Shown: positions 11,051 through 22,025 of the stretch, piece by piece
Numbering within the stretch: position 1 is the stretch's first letter
Layout: the number at the start of each line of letters is the position of its first letter
NCBI RefSeq assembly: GCF_000344685.1
Contig: NW_006920410.1
Coordinates: forward strand, 224,740-288,739
Length of the DNA stretch: 64,000 nucleotides
Source of the DNA: Gloeophyllum trabeum ATCC 11539
Taxonomy: Eukaryota; Basidiomycota; Agaricomycetes; Gloeophyllales; Gloeophyllaceae
Reading direction: 5' to 3'
Program-made: the position numbers and the translations under genes
Notes under the pieces: model-generated
What the model was told of the DNA's origin: nothing
The model's database searches: none
Seen by the model: only the letters and a program-made list of their open reading frames with translations

Positions 11051-13648
11051 TTAATCCTTGGGAACTTGAAATGTCATCAGAGCATCTCCACGATCGCGGC
11101 CGGCGGCAGACTTACTAGGCGGTATATCCACTTCCTCCGGGCTCAAATACCAAGCACCTATTACCAAGTCGATGAGAGTCCTTTACGGGAGGAACGTACA
11201 GCAGATCCACTCACGATCGCCCGTCATCGTCTTCTCGTTATACGTCTGCCCGTCGCCGAGCCAGTAGAACCTGTTCTTGACCGGGTCGGCGAGCTCGTAG
11301 TCGAAGTCCTCCCAGCGGGGGTGCGCGAGAGCTCGGACTGCGTGCAAACATGATCCTACACAGGACGAAGGTCGCAATGTGAGCCCGATCGTCAGATGTA
11401 GAGTGCAGAGATGCACGTACCTGGCCAAAGTCCGACTACGCGGCCTTCCTCCTTACCCATCTTGTACCAAGACCTACACTTCTCGCTGTAGACGGTCTAC
11501 CTCATCATCAGTCTTTTCGCAGGTTCACCAACCGAACGATCGACTCACCTTGGGGAAGTACGCCTCCAAATACTCATCGAAATCATCCACCGCTTCTTTC
11601 TTCACCTCCACCACCTTCAACCGCTCTCTCTGCATCTTCAATGTGGCCTGCACACAGTACTCCAGCTGTCGTTCAATAATCACCAACAAGCTGCCGGAAC
11701 CGACGCCCGAGTTCGGCCCGAGGCTCTGGAACCAATTCGGGAATCCGTCGACGCACATACCCATGTACGTGCGGGGATGCGGCGTGAACTTCTCGTGGAG
11801 GGTGACGCCCCCGCGCCCGACGAAAGGGAAGGGGTATTTGAAGGACGTGTCGAAGCCCGTCGCGCAGACGATCACGTCCAGCTCGTAGTGTCGTCCATCC
11901 GTCATCTCGATGCCGGTCGGCGTCACGCGCTTGATTTCGTTCGTCTCGAAGGTCACCTGTGCTCCCCATCGTCAACGACTCCTCTCATGTCACGGTCCAT
12001 GCTAAGAGACTCACGTTGTCCTCACAAAGCGACTCCAGATAACCAGGTCCTGGCGTCAGCCGTCTGCACGCCACCGCAAAGTCGGGTATGACTGTCCCCA
12101 ATTATGTGAGTTGACGCGGGATACAAATACCGGGAAGAACGGACTGTGCTCCGCGATCCACGGCTTCTTCGCCAACTTCTTCATCATATTCTCCTTAAAA
12201 GCCTCTCGTGCCCCTTGCTGCTGCGCGCTCCCGCGAAGGGTCGCGCCGTGTACGGACTGTGCACGATTCGTTCAGGTTCGGTGTCAGCGTGTCGCGCAGG
12301 AGTCCGGACGTACGTTCAAATCCGACTCAAGCTCGTGCCGGAACTTCCTGTAAAACTCCGGGTCCTCCTTGAAGCGCTTCTTATCTTCATCACTGAACTT
12401 ATCTGTGCGACGCGTCAGCACGGGGGAAGAGACGAAATGACCCTGCACACACAGTTTGCAGCGCCTGCATCCCTCTTCAGCAGCTCCGCCATCTTCTCGC
12501 CCGAGAACGGCGTCGCGAGCCATGTCTTCCCACGCACAAAGTTCACCACCTGCTTCACCTTAGGCTGCAGTGCAGGCACGATCTGTATCGCCGAGCTTCC
12601 CTTTGTATCAAACCCATATCAACACCTTCCCGCACCACAAAACGGAGAAAATTAGCCTCACAACACCGATCACGCCAACCTTCTTGTCCCCCCAGTCCCG
12701 CACGCCCTCCTCCCAATGCCCGTCCGTAACATCCCACTGCGCGCTGTGCAGCACCCTCCCTTTGAATTCACTCAGCCCAGGGATATCCGGCCATTTCCAC
12801 CGCCCGAGCGCGCCCAAAGACGAGAACAGCACGTCCGCCGTGTCCTCGATGTCTTCGTACTGCGGATTCTCCGGCGTTGAATTGGGAGACAACCGGCGGA
12901 GGGTCAACCGCCAGTGTGATTTGCGCTCGTCCCAGTAGGCGCCTGTGAGCTCGTGCGAGAGCTTCAGGTACTTGTGCACTTTGTACTTGTCCGCCACGCG
13001 CTCGAGGTACGCGCGGATCTCCGGGCCGGGGGCGTAGAACGCTGACCAGTTGGTCTGAGTACAGTAACATAAGAATGAACTTGTCGGCGTTTGATCGGGA
13101 GGCAAAGGGGGGACTTACGTTCTCCTCGAATGTGTATTGGTACTAGATATGCATGGCCGGTTAGATCAACCTTCAAACCTATGCGGGGAGTGTGCGACGT
13201 ACACAGTGGGAAGGTATGTCACAAGCCAGACCCTTGCGCAAGAGATGTCAGCCTACGCATCGAGTCTCGATTTATGGCTAGCTTACAGGGTACTTGTTCA
13301 AATACCAAGCGCCGCCCACCCCTGGGTTCTTGTCGTATATCGTCAAATTCACATTCGGCACCTTCTGTGGAAACCTGGTCGGGTCGTCAGTACCTCACTC
13401 GCTCACGGGTTCACCCCACGGAGCTGGACCCAAATACCAGGTGTCGTGCAAAGTGCGAACACTTACCGAATCCCCGCAGCAATCCCGCTAAACCCCGCAC
13501 CGATACAAACGACCTTGATAGGCCTATACTCATCGATGCAGAACTCGCCGAGCTTATACCCAGTGGGTGCAGCGCCATTGATGCCGGCAGTGCTTGTCGT
13601 CGGCTCAGGGGCGGCCGCGCTCAACGTGTGGAGGACTCCCGAAGACAT
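11051..13648 (-). CDS. Baeyer-Villiger-type flavin monooxygenase, copy B
   Basis: Tandem paralogue of copy A in the same orientation, closer to A than to C in the central exons (for example TPTGIEM with GRHYELDVIVCATGFDTSF). It begins MSSGVLHT and has GAGFSG near residue 48, the GGTWYLNKYPG/CD fingerprint, FKGRVLHSAQWD, and the NADPH-binding VGVIGV followed by GSSAIQIVPAL. The conserved C-terminal block GDGQTYNEKT is followed by AWYLSPEEVDIPP and a last short exon coding IPKD and stop. No broken exon was seen, so it is probably functional. The start codon is 61 bp downstream of a TATATA. It is divergent from the carboxylase gene, the two ATGs being 568 bp apart. Confidence 0.88.
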
Positions 13649-14216
13649 GACGGCGGGGAAGATGCGGGGAAAGGTGCGGGGGCGGGGTAGATAAGTGCGG
13701 GGGGGGGGTATATAGATTATGGCTAGCGGCCCTCATCTGACCCAAGCGGGAAATCGGTTTAGCAGGGTTGTACGGAACGGCAGCGAGATTGAAATACTAG
13801 GGTTGCTGTGCGAGATTCGGGCTCGTCACTGTCAAAGTCGAGTCACGAGCAGCAGGGCAGCTCCTTATTGCCAAAAGCATTTACGCTGGTCGTCGTCGAA
13901 AGCAGTAAACAGTAATGCCATGAGAACGTAGAAATGAAAGCTAGCCTGAGCAGCAATGAGCAGACAACGTCGTGAAACGAAGAGCTCGTATCATCAAGGG
14001 TGTCTGCTTCGACAGTGCTCGGGGTCGACGATGCCGTAGGGATCGGCGCAGAAGGCACGGGGAAGGCTCTCGGATCTTGTTCCAAGTCGAGGACGTCAAC
14101 CGCGGTCAGCTGATGACATACGTGACTGAGACGTGTTGGCCGTCGTCGTCGTTGTCGTGTTCGGCGCCCACGCCTTTACTCCCGCCAACTCATTTGAAGC
14201 GCCATTGCGATATAGT
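13649..14216. promoter_or_regulatory. Divergent promoter region, BVMO B and MCC alpha
   Basis: 568 bp between two divergent start codons. A TATATA at 13709-13714 serves the minus-strand BVMO. No clear TATA was seen for the carboxylase; a GATATAGTATG context surrounds its ATG. A shared regulatory region is possible but nothing shows co-regulation directly. Confidence 0.5.
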
Positions 14217-17200
14217 ATGAAGCCTGCTACACGTCCGTCCGCGATACGCCGCGTGAATGTTGGTGGAGGGAGCATTCAGCCGGCTCGCGCTTTCACGAAT
14301 TCTCAGCTGAGACCGCGGCTGCCCAGGGTATCAGAGCAGAATGTATCGCTCGAAGGGAGGATAGGTATGTCTGGGCTGCGGAAGTCGTCACCGTTCCCCG
14401 GCTCGTCGACGCAGGCGAGGGCGCTCGCTACGGCTGCAGGTAAGAGCAGAAGTCCAGTATGGTGGTGGTAGAGGAGGCGTAAGGCGGATATTTCGCAACT
14501 AACTTCCCCTTATTCCCCTCCCCCCCCCCAGAAGGCACCGTTTCCCTTCGAACAAGGAAACCACATTTCGACAAGATTCTCATAGCGAACAGGTATGCAC
14601 ATTCCTTACTCGTTCTCTTCCACCTTTCCCTCTGCTGACAGAACAAACGACCAGAGGTGAGATTGCATGCCGTGTCATCCGAACGGCGAAGAAGCTGGGC
14701 ATCAAGACCGTCGCTGTCTACTCTGATGTCGATGCAGATTCAATGCATGTGAAGATGGTAAAGTCCGCACACGCCAGATGTTTGTATGTGGGTCTCACAT
14801 GCACCCGTAGGCAGATGAGGCTTACTGTATCGGCCCCGCACCTTCAGCGGAGAGCTATGTACGTCTCATCCAGGTAGAAGCTCTTCTGGAAGGCAGCGCC
14901 AACCTTCGAAATAGCTTCGTATCGAGAAAATCATCGATGTATGCAGGCGAAGCGGCGCACAGGTCAGTCCTTCTGTCTACTATCCTGGCCTCTTTCTAAC
15001 TGACCGAATGAACCCTTTCTTTAGGCGGTCCACCCAGGGTAATCACCTTTCCTTGCGTACTTTCCTGGTGCACTGACAGCTATGGGGACACAGATACGGT
15101 TTCCTGAGCGAGAACGCCAAATTCGCGGAGCGTCTGTCGGAGGAAGGCATCGTCTTCATCGGGCCACCCGCGAGCGCCATCGTCAGCATGGGGTCGAAGA
15201 GGTGAGCTCTATCCCCACGCCGAGGTAATGGCCTTCTCCATGACCGCGACAACGCGTATAGCGAGTCGAAGAATATCATGATAGGTACTTCTCATTTCGC
15301 TCTTAACAGATGAACCCCAGATACCGATGTAGGACTGTTTGCACCAGCTGCTGGCGTACCATGCGTACCCGGCTACCACGGGAACAACCAAGACCCCGAC
15401 TTCCTCCTCGAAGAAGCCAAGCGCATAGGTGCGTCTCCTCTGTTCCATCTCCTCTCCCACCTCATTTCCATCTCATCCTCCCAACAGGTTTCCCAGTCCT
15501 CATCAAAGCCACCCACGGCGGCGGCGGCAAAGGAATGCGCGCCGTCGACTCCCCCTCTGCATTTTCTGATGCGCTCGCCTCCGCCAAGCGCGAGTCGGCG
15601 AAGTCCTTCGGCGACGACACTGTGCTGATAGAACGGTACATTACGCGGCCACGGCATGTGGAGGTACAGGTGTTCGCGGATACGCAGGGGGGCGTGGTGA
15701 GTCTGTGGGAGCGGGACTGTTCGGTGCAGAGGCGGAATCAGAAGATTATCGAGGAGGTGAGCGGCTGGTTGATATGGATTGCATTTGATATCGTAAGGAC
15801 TAATTAATTTGGTGTGTGGTAGGCACCGGCGCCGGGGCTGTCACCTGAGCTCAGGGCCGACCTGAGCGCGAAGGCGGTCGCTGCGGCTAGAGCGGTGAAC
15901 TACGTCGGCGCCGGCACGGTTGAGTTTATCTTTGACAACGACACACAGGAGTTTTACTTCATGGAGATGTAGGTCGTCCCACATAATCAGCCTCCTATTG
16001 TCTTTTCGTCGTCGTACTTTCTGCTTACTTGGGTGGTGATGTAGGAACACGAGACTCCAAGTCGAACACCCCGTCACGGAGATGATCACAGGCCTCGACT
16101 TGGTCGAATGGCAACTAGAGGTATAGTGATATCGGACCCACTCACTCGTTCCCCTGGCATCTTACCCTCACGCTTGGTAGGTCGCCGCGGGCAACCCGCT
16201 CCCCCTGTCGCAGTCCGCAATCCCGCTGCACGGGCACGCCTTCGAGGCGCGCATCTACGCTGAGAACCCGCGCAACAATTTCCTGCCGGACTCGGGGCGG
16301 CTGCTGTACCTCTCCACGCCCCAACCGACGTGTGCGTTCGCGCCGGCCGTCGTGCCTGCGCTTAGGGAGGAAGAAGCCGCGTTGTACCCCACCTTGTCGA
16401 CCTTTACTTCTACTTCCACGTCTCTGACTGGAGAGGGGGCCCCGGCGGTAAGGATCGAGCAAGGCTTCGGATCGGGCGCACAGATTGGCGTGTTCTACGA
16501 CCCGATGATCGCGAAGCTCGTCGTGCATGGGAGAGACCGCACCGAGGCTCTCCGAGTGCTCCGCAAGGCGCTGGAGGAGTATAAAGTCGTGGGCGTATCG
16601 ACGAATGTGGAGTTCCTCCGCATCCTGGCCAGCCATGGCGCGTTTATTGATGGGGAAGTAGAGACGGGGTTCATTCCGGTTGGTCTTTTCCGGCCCGTCT
16701 CATGTTTGGAGGGAGTGTCTGGGTTGCTGATTCTTTTTGTTGAATGTCAGAAACATTTCGAGGAGCTGTTCCCGAATGTGGGTGAGCCGGAGCCGGAAGT
16801 GCTTGCGCAGGCGGCACTCTTCGCGGCGTTGCGGACCCAGCTGCGCGGTAATGGTATGTCGGCGTCGCCGTGGGTATCCCTCACCTCCAGGCGGTTCGGC
16901 GGGGACACTGCGGGACGTATCATTACCCTGCAGAACGAGGGTGAGAATGCAGAGCCCATCACTGTGCATGTCGTCCCCCAACCGGGTGGAGTGTTCGACG
17001 TCACTGTTCAGACGGCATCATCCCAGACCGAGTTCAGAGGCATGTCTGCGCGGCTCGTGTCACTCACGGAGCTTGCAAGCACTGTCAATGGACAGTCGTC
17101 AAACACGACGATCGTGGCTCAGCCACCACCTCCTAACGTCCCCCCCTCGAGCTCGCCGAATACTATGGAGCGGCTGCACATCTTCCACAACGGGCGCAAA

Positions 17201-17497
17201 TCCACTCTCGTCTTACCTTCGCCGAAGTGGCTGCTGAGCCTGGGCGGCGACGTGCTGAATGCGGCGAAGGGCGCGCTGCGTGCGCCGATGCCGAGTTTGG
17301 TGGTGGAGGTACGTGTGGGCGTGGGCGAGCGCGTGGAGGAGGGGCAGGCGGTGGTGGTGCTGGAAAGTATGAAGACGGAGACGGTGTTGAGAGCCGGCGT
17401 GGCGGGCGTTGTGAGGGCTGTGGGATGCAAGAAGGGGGAGATGGTGGAGGAAGGGAGGGAGTTGGTGGATATCGAGGAGGATGCGGAGGGGAAGTAG
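14217..17497 (+). CDS. Methylcrotonoyl-CoA carboxylase alpha (biotin) subunit
   Basis: Mitochondrial enzyme of leucine breakdown: the subunit carboxylates its own biotin, which then carboxylates 3-methylcrotonyl-CoA on the beta subunit. Fourteen exons were rebuilt: 14217-14439, 14532-14592, 14655-14757, 14811-14858, 14915-14962, 15025-15038, 15094-15201, 15262-15284, 15348-15428, 15488-15756, 15823-15968, 16045-16120, 16181-16678 and 16751-17497. They sum to 2445 nt, 814 residues (checked). The first 75 residues are rich in Arg and Ser and poor in acid, as in a transit peptide. The biotin carboxylase domain follows: [27 protein letters not shown], the ATP loop [31 protein letters not shown]. 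The biotinyl domain carries ESMKTE with Lys774. No carboxyltransferase domain is present, so this is not pyruvate carboxylase. Exons of 14 and 23 nt are unusually small. Confidence 0.92.
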
Positions 17498-18196
17498 GGA
17501 TGGACTCAGGGAGTAGTGAGTTCAGGGGCTCGGGAATTGTACTTTTGGTGTGTAATTTTATTGCGCAGAGAGTCGTCTTATTTCGACCATGCCCTCTAAC
17601 AATGATCACGCAGTATGCGATTAATATTCAGCAGGTGTTCGTAGTGCTTATCGGTGTTCAGGTGTCGCGGGGTTTCCGGACCGGATCTCTTACCTTACCC
17701 TTCCAATCATGACTCCCAGCCTCAGGATGACTCCAGCTCCGAAGTCATTGCTTTTCTCCTCCGCGCTCAGCTGTTATGCTCAACTATCTTGAGCCCATGG
17801 GAGGATCGACATGGATAGGCCCTTCACACCAGGACGCGCATATGCCAGGTACCATGACTAATCATGGACATCGTCGTCCGCGGAAGGCAGGCTTCCGTTC
17901 CAATATGAGTTCTTCGATCTCATGAGAAGACCTAGTGCTACCTTATAGTATCCTATCCCCGCGAGCGTGGTCGTAGGAAAAGCTTCTGACCTGTGTCCAT
18001 CAATCTAAGAACTGTTCATCTCCCTTCTGCCCATGGGAGAAGCGGGAATCCACCTAAATCGTTCATCCGCTAGCACTCACAATGTTCACATGACCAAAGG
18101 TAGGTATAGCGTAATTCTCCTACTATAAGACTGGTATGTAGGGTCGACGTGGGGCACAAATCTGTGTCGCTGAACTACCGCAGAGTACGAAGAGAC
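17498..18196. other. Intergenic, 3' flank of MCC and promoter of BVMO C
   Basis: About 700 bp with no recognised gene. It contains the presumed 5' region of the plus-strand BVMO gene. Confidence 0.5.
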
Positions 18197-20875
18197 ATGC
18201 CGACTGGTGTGTATACTTATTAGTCTATGTCATGGAGATATGCTCATGTGTGTAGGTGAAACGAATGGCGTTGATGGGACCAATGGAATCAATGGCCATT
18301 TCAACTCTTACAAGCTTGGAGATTTCTCAATAGACGAATACCGGCCTATCCGCGTCGTCTGCATCGGCGCAGGTGTGAGTGGCATCGTAGCCGGGATCAG
18401 GTACGAACCTTCGCCCCAATATCAACTTTTCTCTCCCTAAACGGCAGCTTGATCACCCAGGTTTCCGCAGAGGGTTCCGAACCTGGACTTCACGATCTAC
18501 GACAAGAACGCTGGCATCGGTGGGACTTGGTACTCCAACAAATATCCGGCAAGTTTCTCGTGGACTCAGATCCAACCCAAATGTAACCTGACTACCGCAC
18601 GTATGTTCAGGGTCTATCCTGTGATATCCCATGTCATACGGTGGGAGTCCATAGAGAAATTCTGAATTCTCTGGCGCTAGCTCACCAGACTCCTCAATAG
18701 TACCAATACGTATTCGAGGAGAATGTCAGCTCTCCCTATAGTATTCCCTTTTTCTATCCGTACTAACTCCCGCCTAGACGGAATGGTCAGCATTCTACGC
18801 ACCAGGCGACGAGATCCGTCAATACCTCGAACGCGTCGCAACAAAGTACAAAGTCAACAAGTACATCAAACTGCAGCACGAGCTTGTCGGCGCGTACTGG
18901 GAGGAGGACCAGGGGAAGTGGAGACTGCGCATTCGCCGGCCATCACCCGATAGCACACCAGAGAACCCGCAGTATGAGGTGTTCGAGGATAAGGCAGACG
19001 TGCTGTTCACGGGCATCGGGTTGCTCGCACGGTGGAATTGGCCGGATATTGAGGGGCTGAAGACTTTTAAGGGGCGGATGCTGCATAGCGCGCAGTGGGA
19101 TGTGAGCGATGGGCATTGGGAGGAGGGCGTCAAGGACTGGGGGGAGAAGAGGGTTGGGGTCATCGGAGTCGTGAGTTACAGCTCGGTTCGCCCTGAGTAT
19201 GGGTATACGTACGCTGACTTGAACGACTAGGGGAGCTCCGCGCTGCAGATAGTGCCGGCGCTGCAACCCCGGGTGAAGCACGTGGTTAATTTTGTCCGAG
19301 GGAAGACGTGGCTGGCTAGACCGTTCTTGGAGGAGAAGACCGGGGAGCTGCTGGGGAGGGACACGAGGGATAATCGTATGTGCGGTCATTTTCGTCCACA
19401 TGATTTCATCTCATCTCGTCGTATGATACAGACAAGTTCACCGAAGAAGATAAGCAGCGCTTCAGGAACCCTGCGTTCTACAGGAAATTCAGGCACATGC
19501 TGGAGCAAGAGCTAAATGTACGTTGCCTTTCCTCCCATCGAATCGCCTCAAAGTTCTGACCCACTTCTACTTGCACTCCTCAAACACGGCGCAGAGTATC
19601 CACGCTTCGACTCTCAAAGGCACCAAACAGCAACAAGAGGCGCGAGAGGCATTCCAGCAGAATATGCGGGAGCGGCTTGCAAAGAAGCCGTGGATCGCTG
19701 ACCACCGTGAGCAGTTTGTCCACCTGGCTTTCGTCAGCCTTTGAACGACGTCACGGCGCAGTCATTCCCGATTTCGGAGTGGCATGCAGGAGACTGACGC
19801 CCGGCCCCGGATACCTCGAGGCGCTGTGCCAGGACAACGTGCGTCGTGCTTACTGGCACAGAGTACAAACCGCGGTTTAAGCCATATGTGCTCTTGCAGG
19901 TCACGTTTGAGACAACACATATCAAGCGCATAACGGAGACGGGGATCGAGCTCGTTGACGGGAGGCACTACGATCTCGACGTTATCGTCTGCGCAACAGG
20001 TACTCCTCCCTCCATCCTGCTCCCCCTGCCTCCCCTTCCCTTCCCATCATAGACCTAACCCATCACAATTCAGGTTACGACACCTCCTTCCAATATCCCT
20101 TCCCCTTCGTGGGGCAGAACGGCGTCACCCTGCAGGAGAAGTATAAGCCCCACCCACGGACTTACCTCGCACTCACCGTCGACGGGTTCCCGAACTGGTT
20201 CCAGTCGTTCGGCGCGAACTCGGGGTTCGGCTCGGGTAGTCTTTCGGCGATACTCGAGGCGCAGGTGGTCTATGCGGTGCAGGCGACGCTGAAGCTCCAG
20301 CGGGAGCGCTATAAGAGCCTAGTGGTGAAGAAGGAGGCGGTGGACAACTTCGACGAGTATTTGGAGGCTTATTTTCCTGGAGTGAGGACATCTCGCTGTT
20401 TCTTATGATGTTCTGACGTGTGGACCCCCTGTCTAGACTATCTACAGCGAGAAGTGCCGATCTTGGTACAAGGCGGGTAAAGAAGAAGGCCGCGTAGTCG
20501 GTCTATACCCCGGTACGTCTCCGATAATGCTCCATACCGTGATACGTGATTGAGATAACTCATAATTAAGGTTCGTGCCTGCACTACTTACGAGCCATCA
20601 CGCACCCGCGGTGGGAGGACTACGAGTACCAGCCGCTTGATCCCGTTAGGAATAGGTTTTATTGGCTTGGAGACGGCCAGACGTATAATGAGAAGACACT
20701 GACGGGTGACAGTGAGTATCGTCGTGGTGTGCCTTGGTTCTCAGAATCATTGACTGCTTTCTGTAGGGGCGTGGTACTTGAGTCCTGAGCAGATCGATTA
20801 TCCACCGAGTGAGTTTCAAGCGCGATTGGCAGATATTTGTTCTGACGAAGGAATTTTGCAGTTCCAGAGGATTGA
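18197..20875 (+). CDS. Baeyer-Villiger-type flavin monooxygenase, copy C
   Basis: Third paralogue. Sixteen exons: 18197-18206, 18256-18400, 18461-18548, 18611-18640, 18701-18724, 18778-19170, 19231-19375, 19432-19517, 19595-19706, 19762-19838, 19900-19999, 20074-20381, 20437-20512, 20571-20711, 20767-20808 and 20862-20875. They sum to 1791 nt, 596 residues (checked). GAGVSG lies near residue 45. The long BVMO fingerprint (GGTWYSNKYPG, CD) is followed by FKGRMLHSAQWD and VGVIGVGSSALQ, so both dinucleotide-binding sites and the BVMO signature are intact. Intron 3 begins with GC instead of GT (CCG then GCAAGT), at the position where copies A and B have GT. First and last exons are only 10 and 14 nt. 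The opposite strand to A and B implies an inversion or dispersed duplication. Confidence 0.92.
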
Positions 20876-22025
20876 GGATCAGTTTCACGGTATGCGCTCG
20901 GCGGGTAGCGTGGCATGTTGCCTATATCTTGCATCTTTTCGAGATGTGTTATTTGTTCAGTATATATTCGGACGTCCGGAGCACCCGAGGTCTTCTGCTC
21001 ATTCCCTCAACTAATTGCCAGTATGAGTAGCATTCCGTGGAGGAAGTTTGAGACGCATGCACCACTGAGTCCGAGACCTGAGGCCTGAGAACCGAGTCGA
21101 CTGTACATGTGAAGGTCCAAATAGTAGAGTATGTGCCGCTGTCAACGAGGAATCAATGCCAAGAGAGAAATCGGGGCTCTTTCGTCGCAGGGCGCTCTTC
21201 CCCTTCCCATGTCCCATGTGTGTACCCCTTCATAGTTATCGCGGCCAGCCATACTACATACTATGGCCCAGGTTTGGAGCATGGTCCCAGTCGGCAAATC
21301 CCGTGCAACTCCTTGCGAACAACTCTGACTTGCAATTGACTCTGACGCCGATACTTACACAGTTCAACGAAGCTTTCATTGTGTCCGAACCTAGTGGATG
21401 ACCATCCGCAAGTTTGGTCATTATGAGCCGCTTTCCTAGCAAGTCCTCGCATGCAAAAATGTCCGGGTTGGGTGACATCAAATTTGGTCAACCACGCCGG
21501 GTCGTGACGAAGTCTCGCGTACTCGTATTGATTGCCAGTGTCGCGCGTTTCTGCTCGTAGCTTGCGCATCGTCACTTGCAAAGTAGTGACCTTATCACCA
21601 CTGGATTCGGCGATTTTATCGGCACAGACTTGTGGAGATGTGGGTCCTTGTTGAGCAGATGTTATAACTTCTTGCACACGTGACATCCGTGTCTGGTAGG
21701 CATTACAAGATTCTTTGGCTCCGCTCGACTAATTCTGGTTCACTCAGGGTCAGGGACGCTGATCTGGCATAGTATGCTTGGGCTCCGTTAATTATAGCGA
21801 ATAGTCCAAGAACGCACCCACACAGCAACGGGCTTAGCCGCTGTAAGTGTCATTTTGAGCCGTATCGGGTGAAATCAAGCGCTGAATTGTGGGTACGATA
21901 TATGAGCATGAAATTTGAGCACTTTGCTGTTACACAGCTCTAGCGTCTCCGGTCTTACTGCCGCTTTTAAGGGGCTATATCCCTTCCACCAAAGCCTCTA
22001 TTTCTTGAGACGACATCTCTTGGTC
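20876..22025. other. Intergenic, mostly unassigned
   Basis: 3' flank of BVMO C and promoter of the kinase-like gene. Holds one doubtful minus-strand coding stretch, listed separately. Confidence 0.45.
21261..21860 (-). other. Possible small membrane-protein gene or remnant
   Basis: Not recognised. On the minus strand one frame near 21770-21845 reads LLCGCVLGLFAIINGAQAYY, a good membrane-helix candidate, and then charged sequence that ends in a stop. A second frame, open from about 21720 to 21261, gives a hydrophilic segment (SAQQGPTSPQVCADKIAE onward). The two could be exons of one small gene, but the join would need an intron of about 30 nt or a frameshift. It may equally be chance or a decayed gene. 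Confidence 0.2.

Noticed and set aside
14217..17497. Pyruvate carboxylase or acetyl-CoA/propionyl-CoA carboxylase
   Set aside because: There is no carboxyltransferase domain after the biotin carboxylase part. Overall length (814 residues) and the C-terminal biotinyl domain fit the MCC alpha subunit; propionyl-CoA carboxylase alpha is less expected in fungi.
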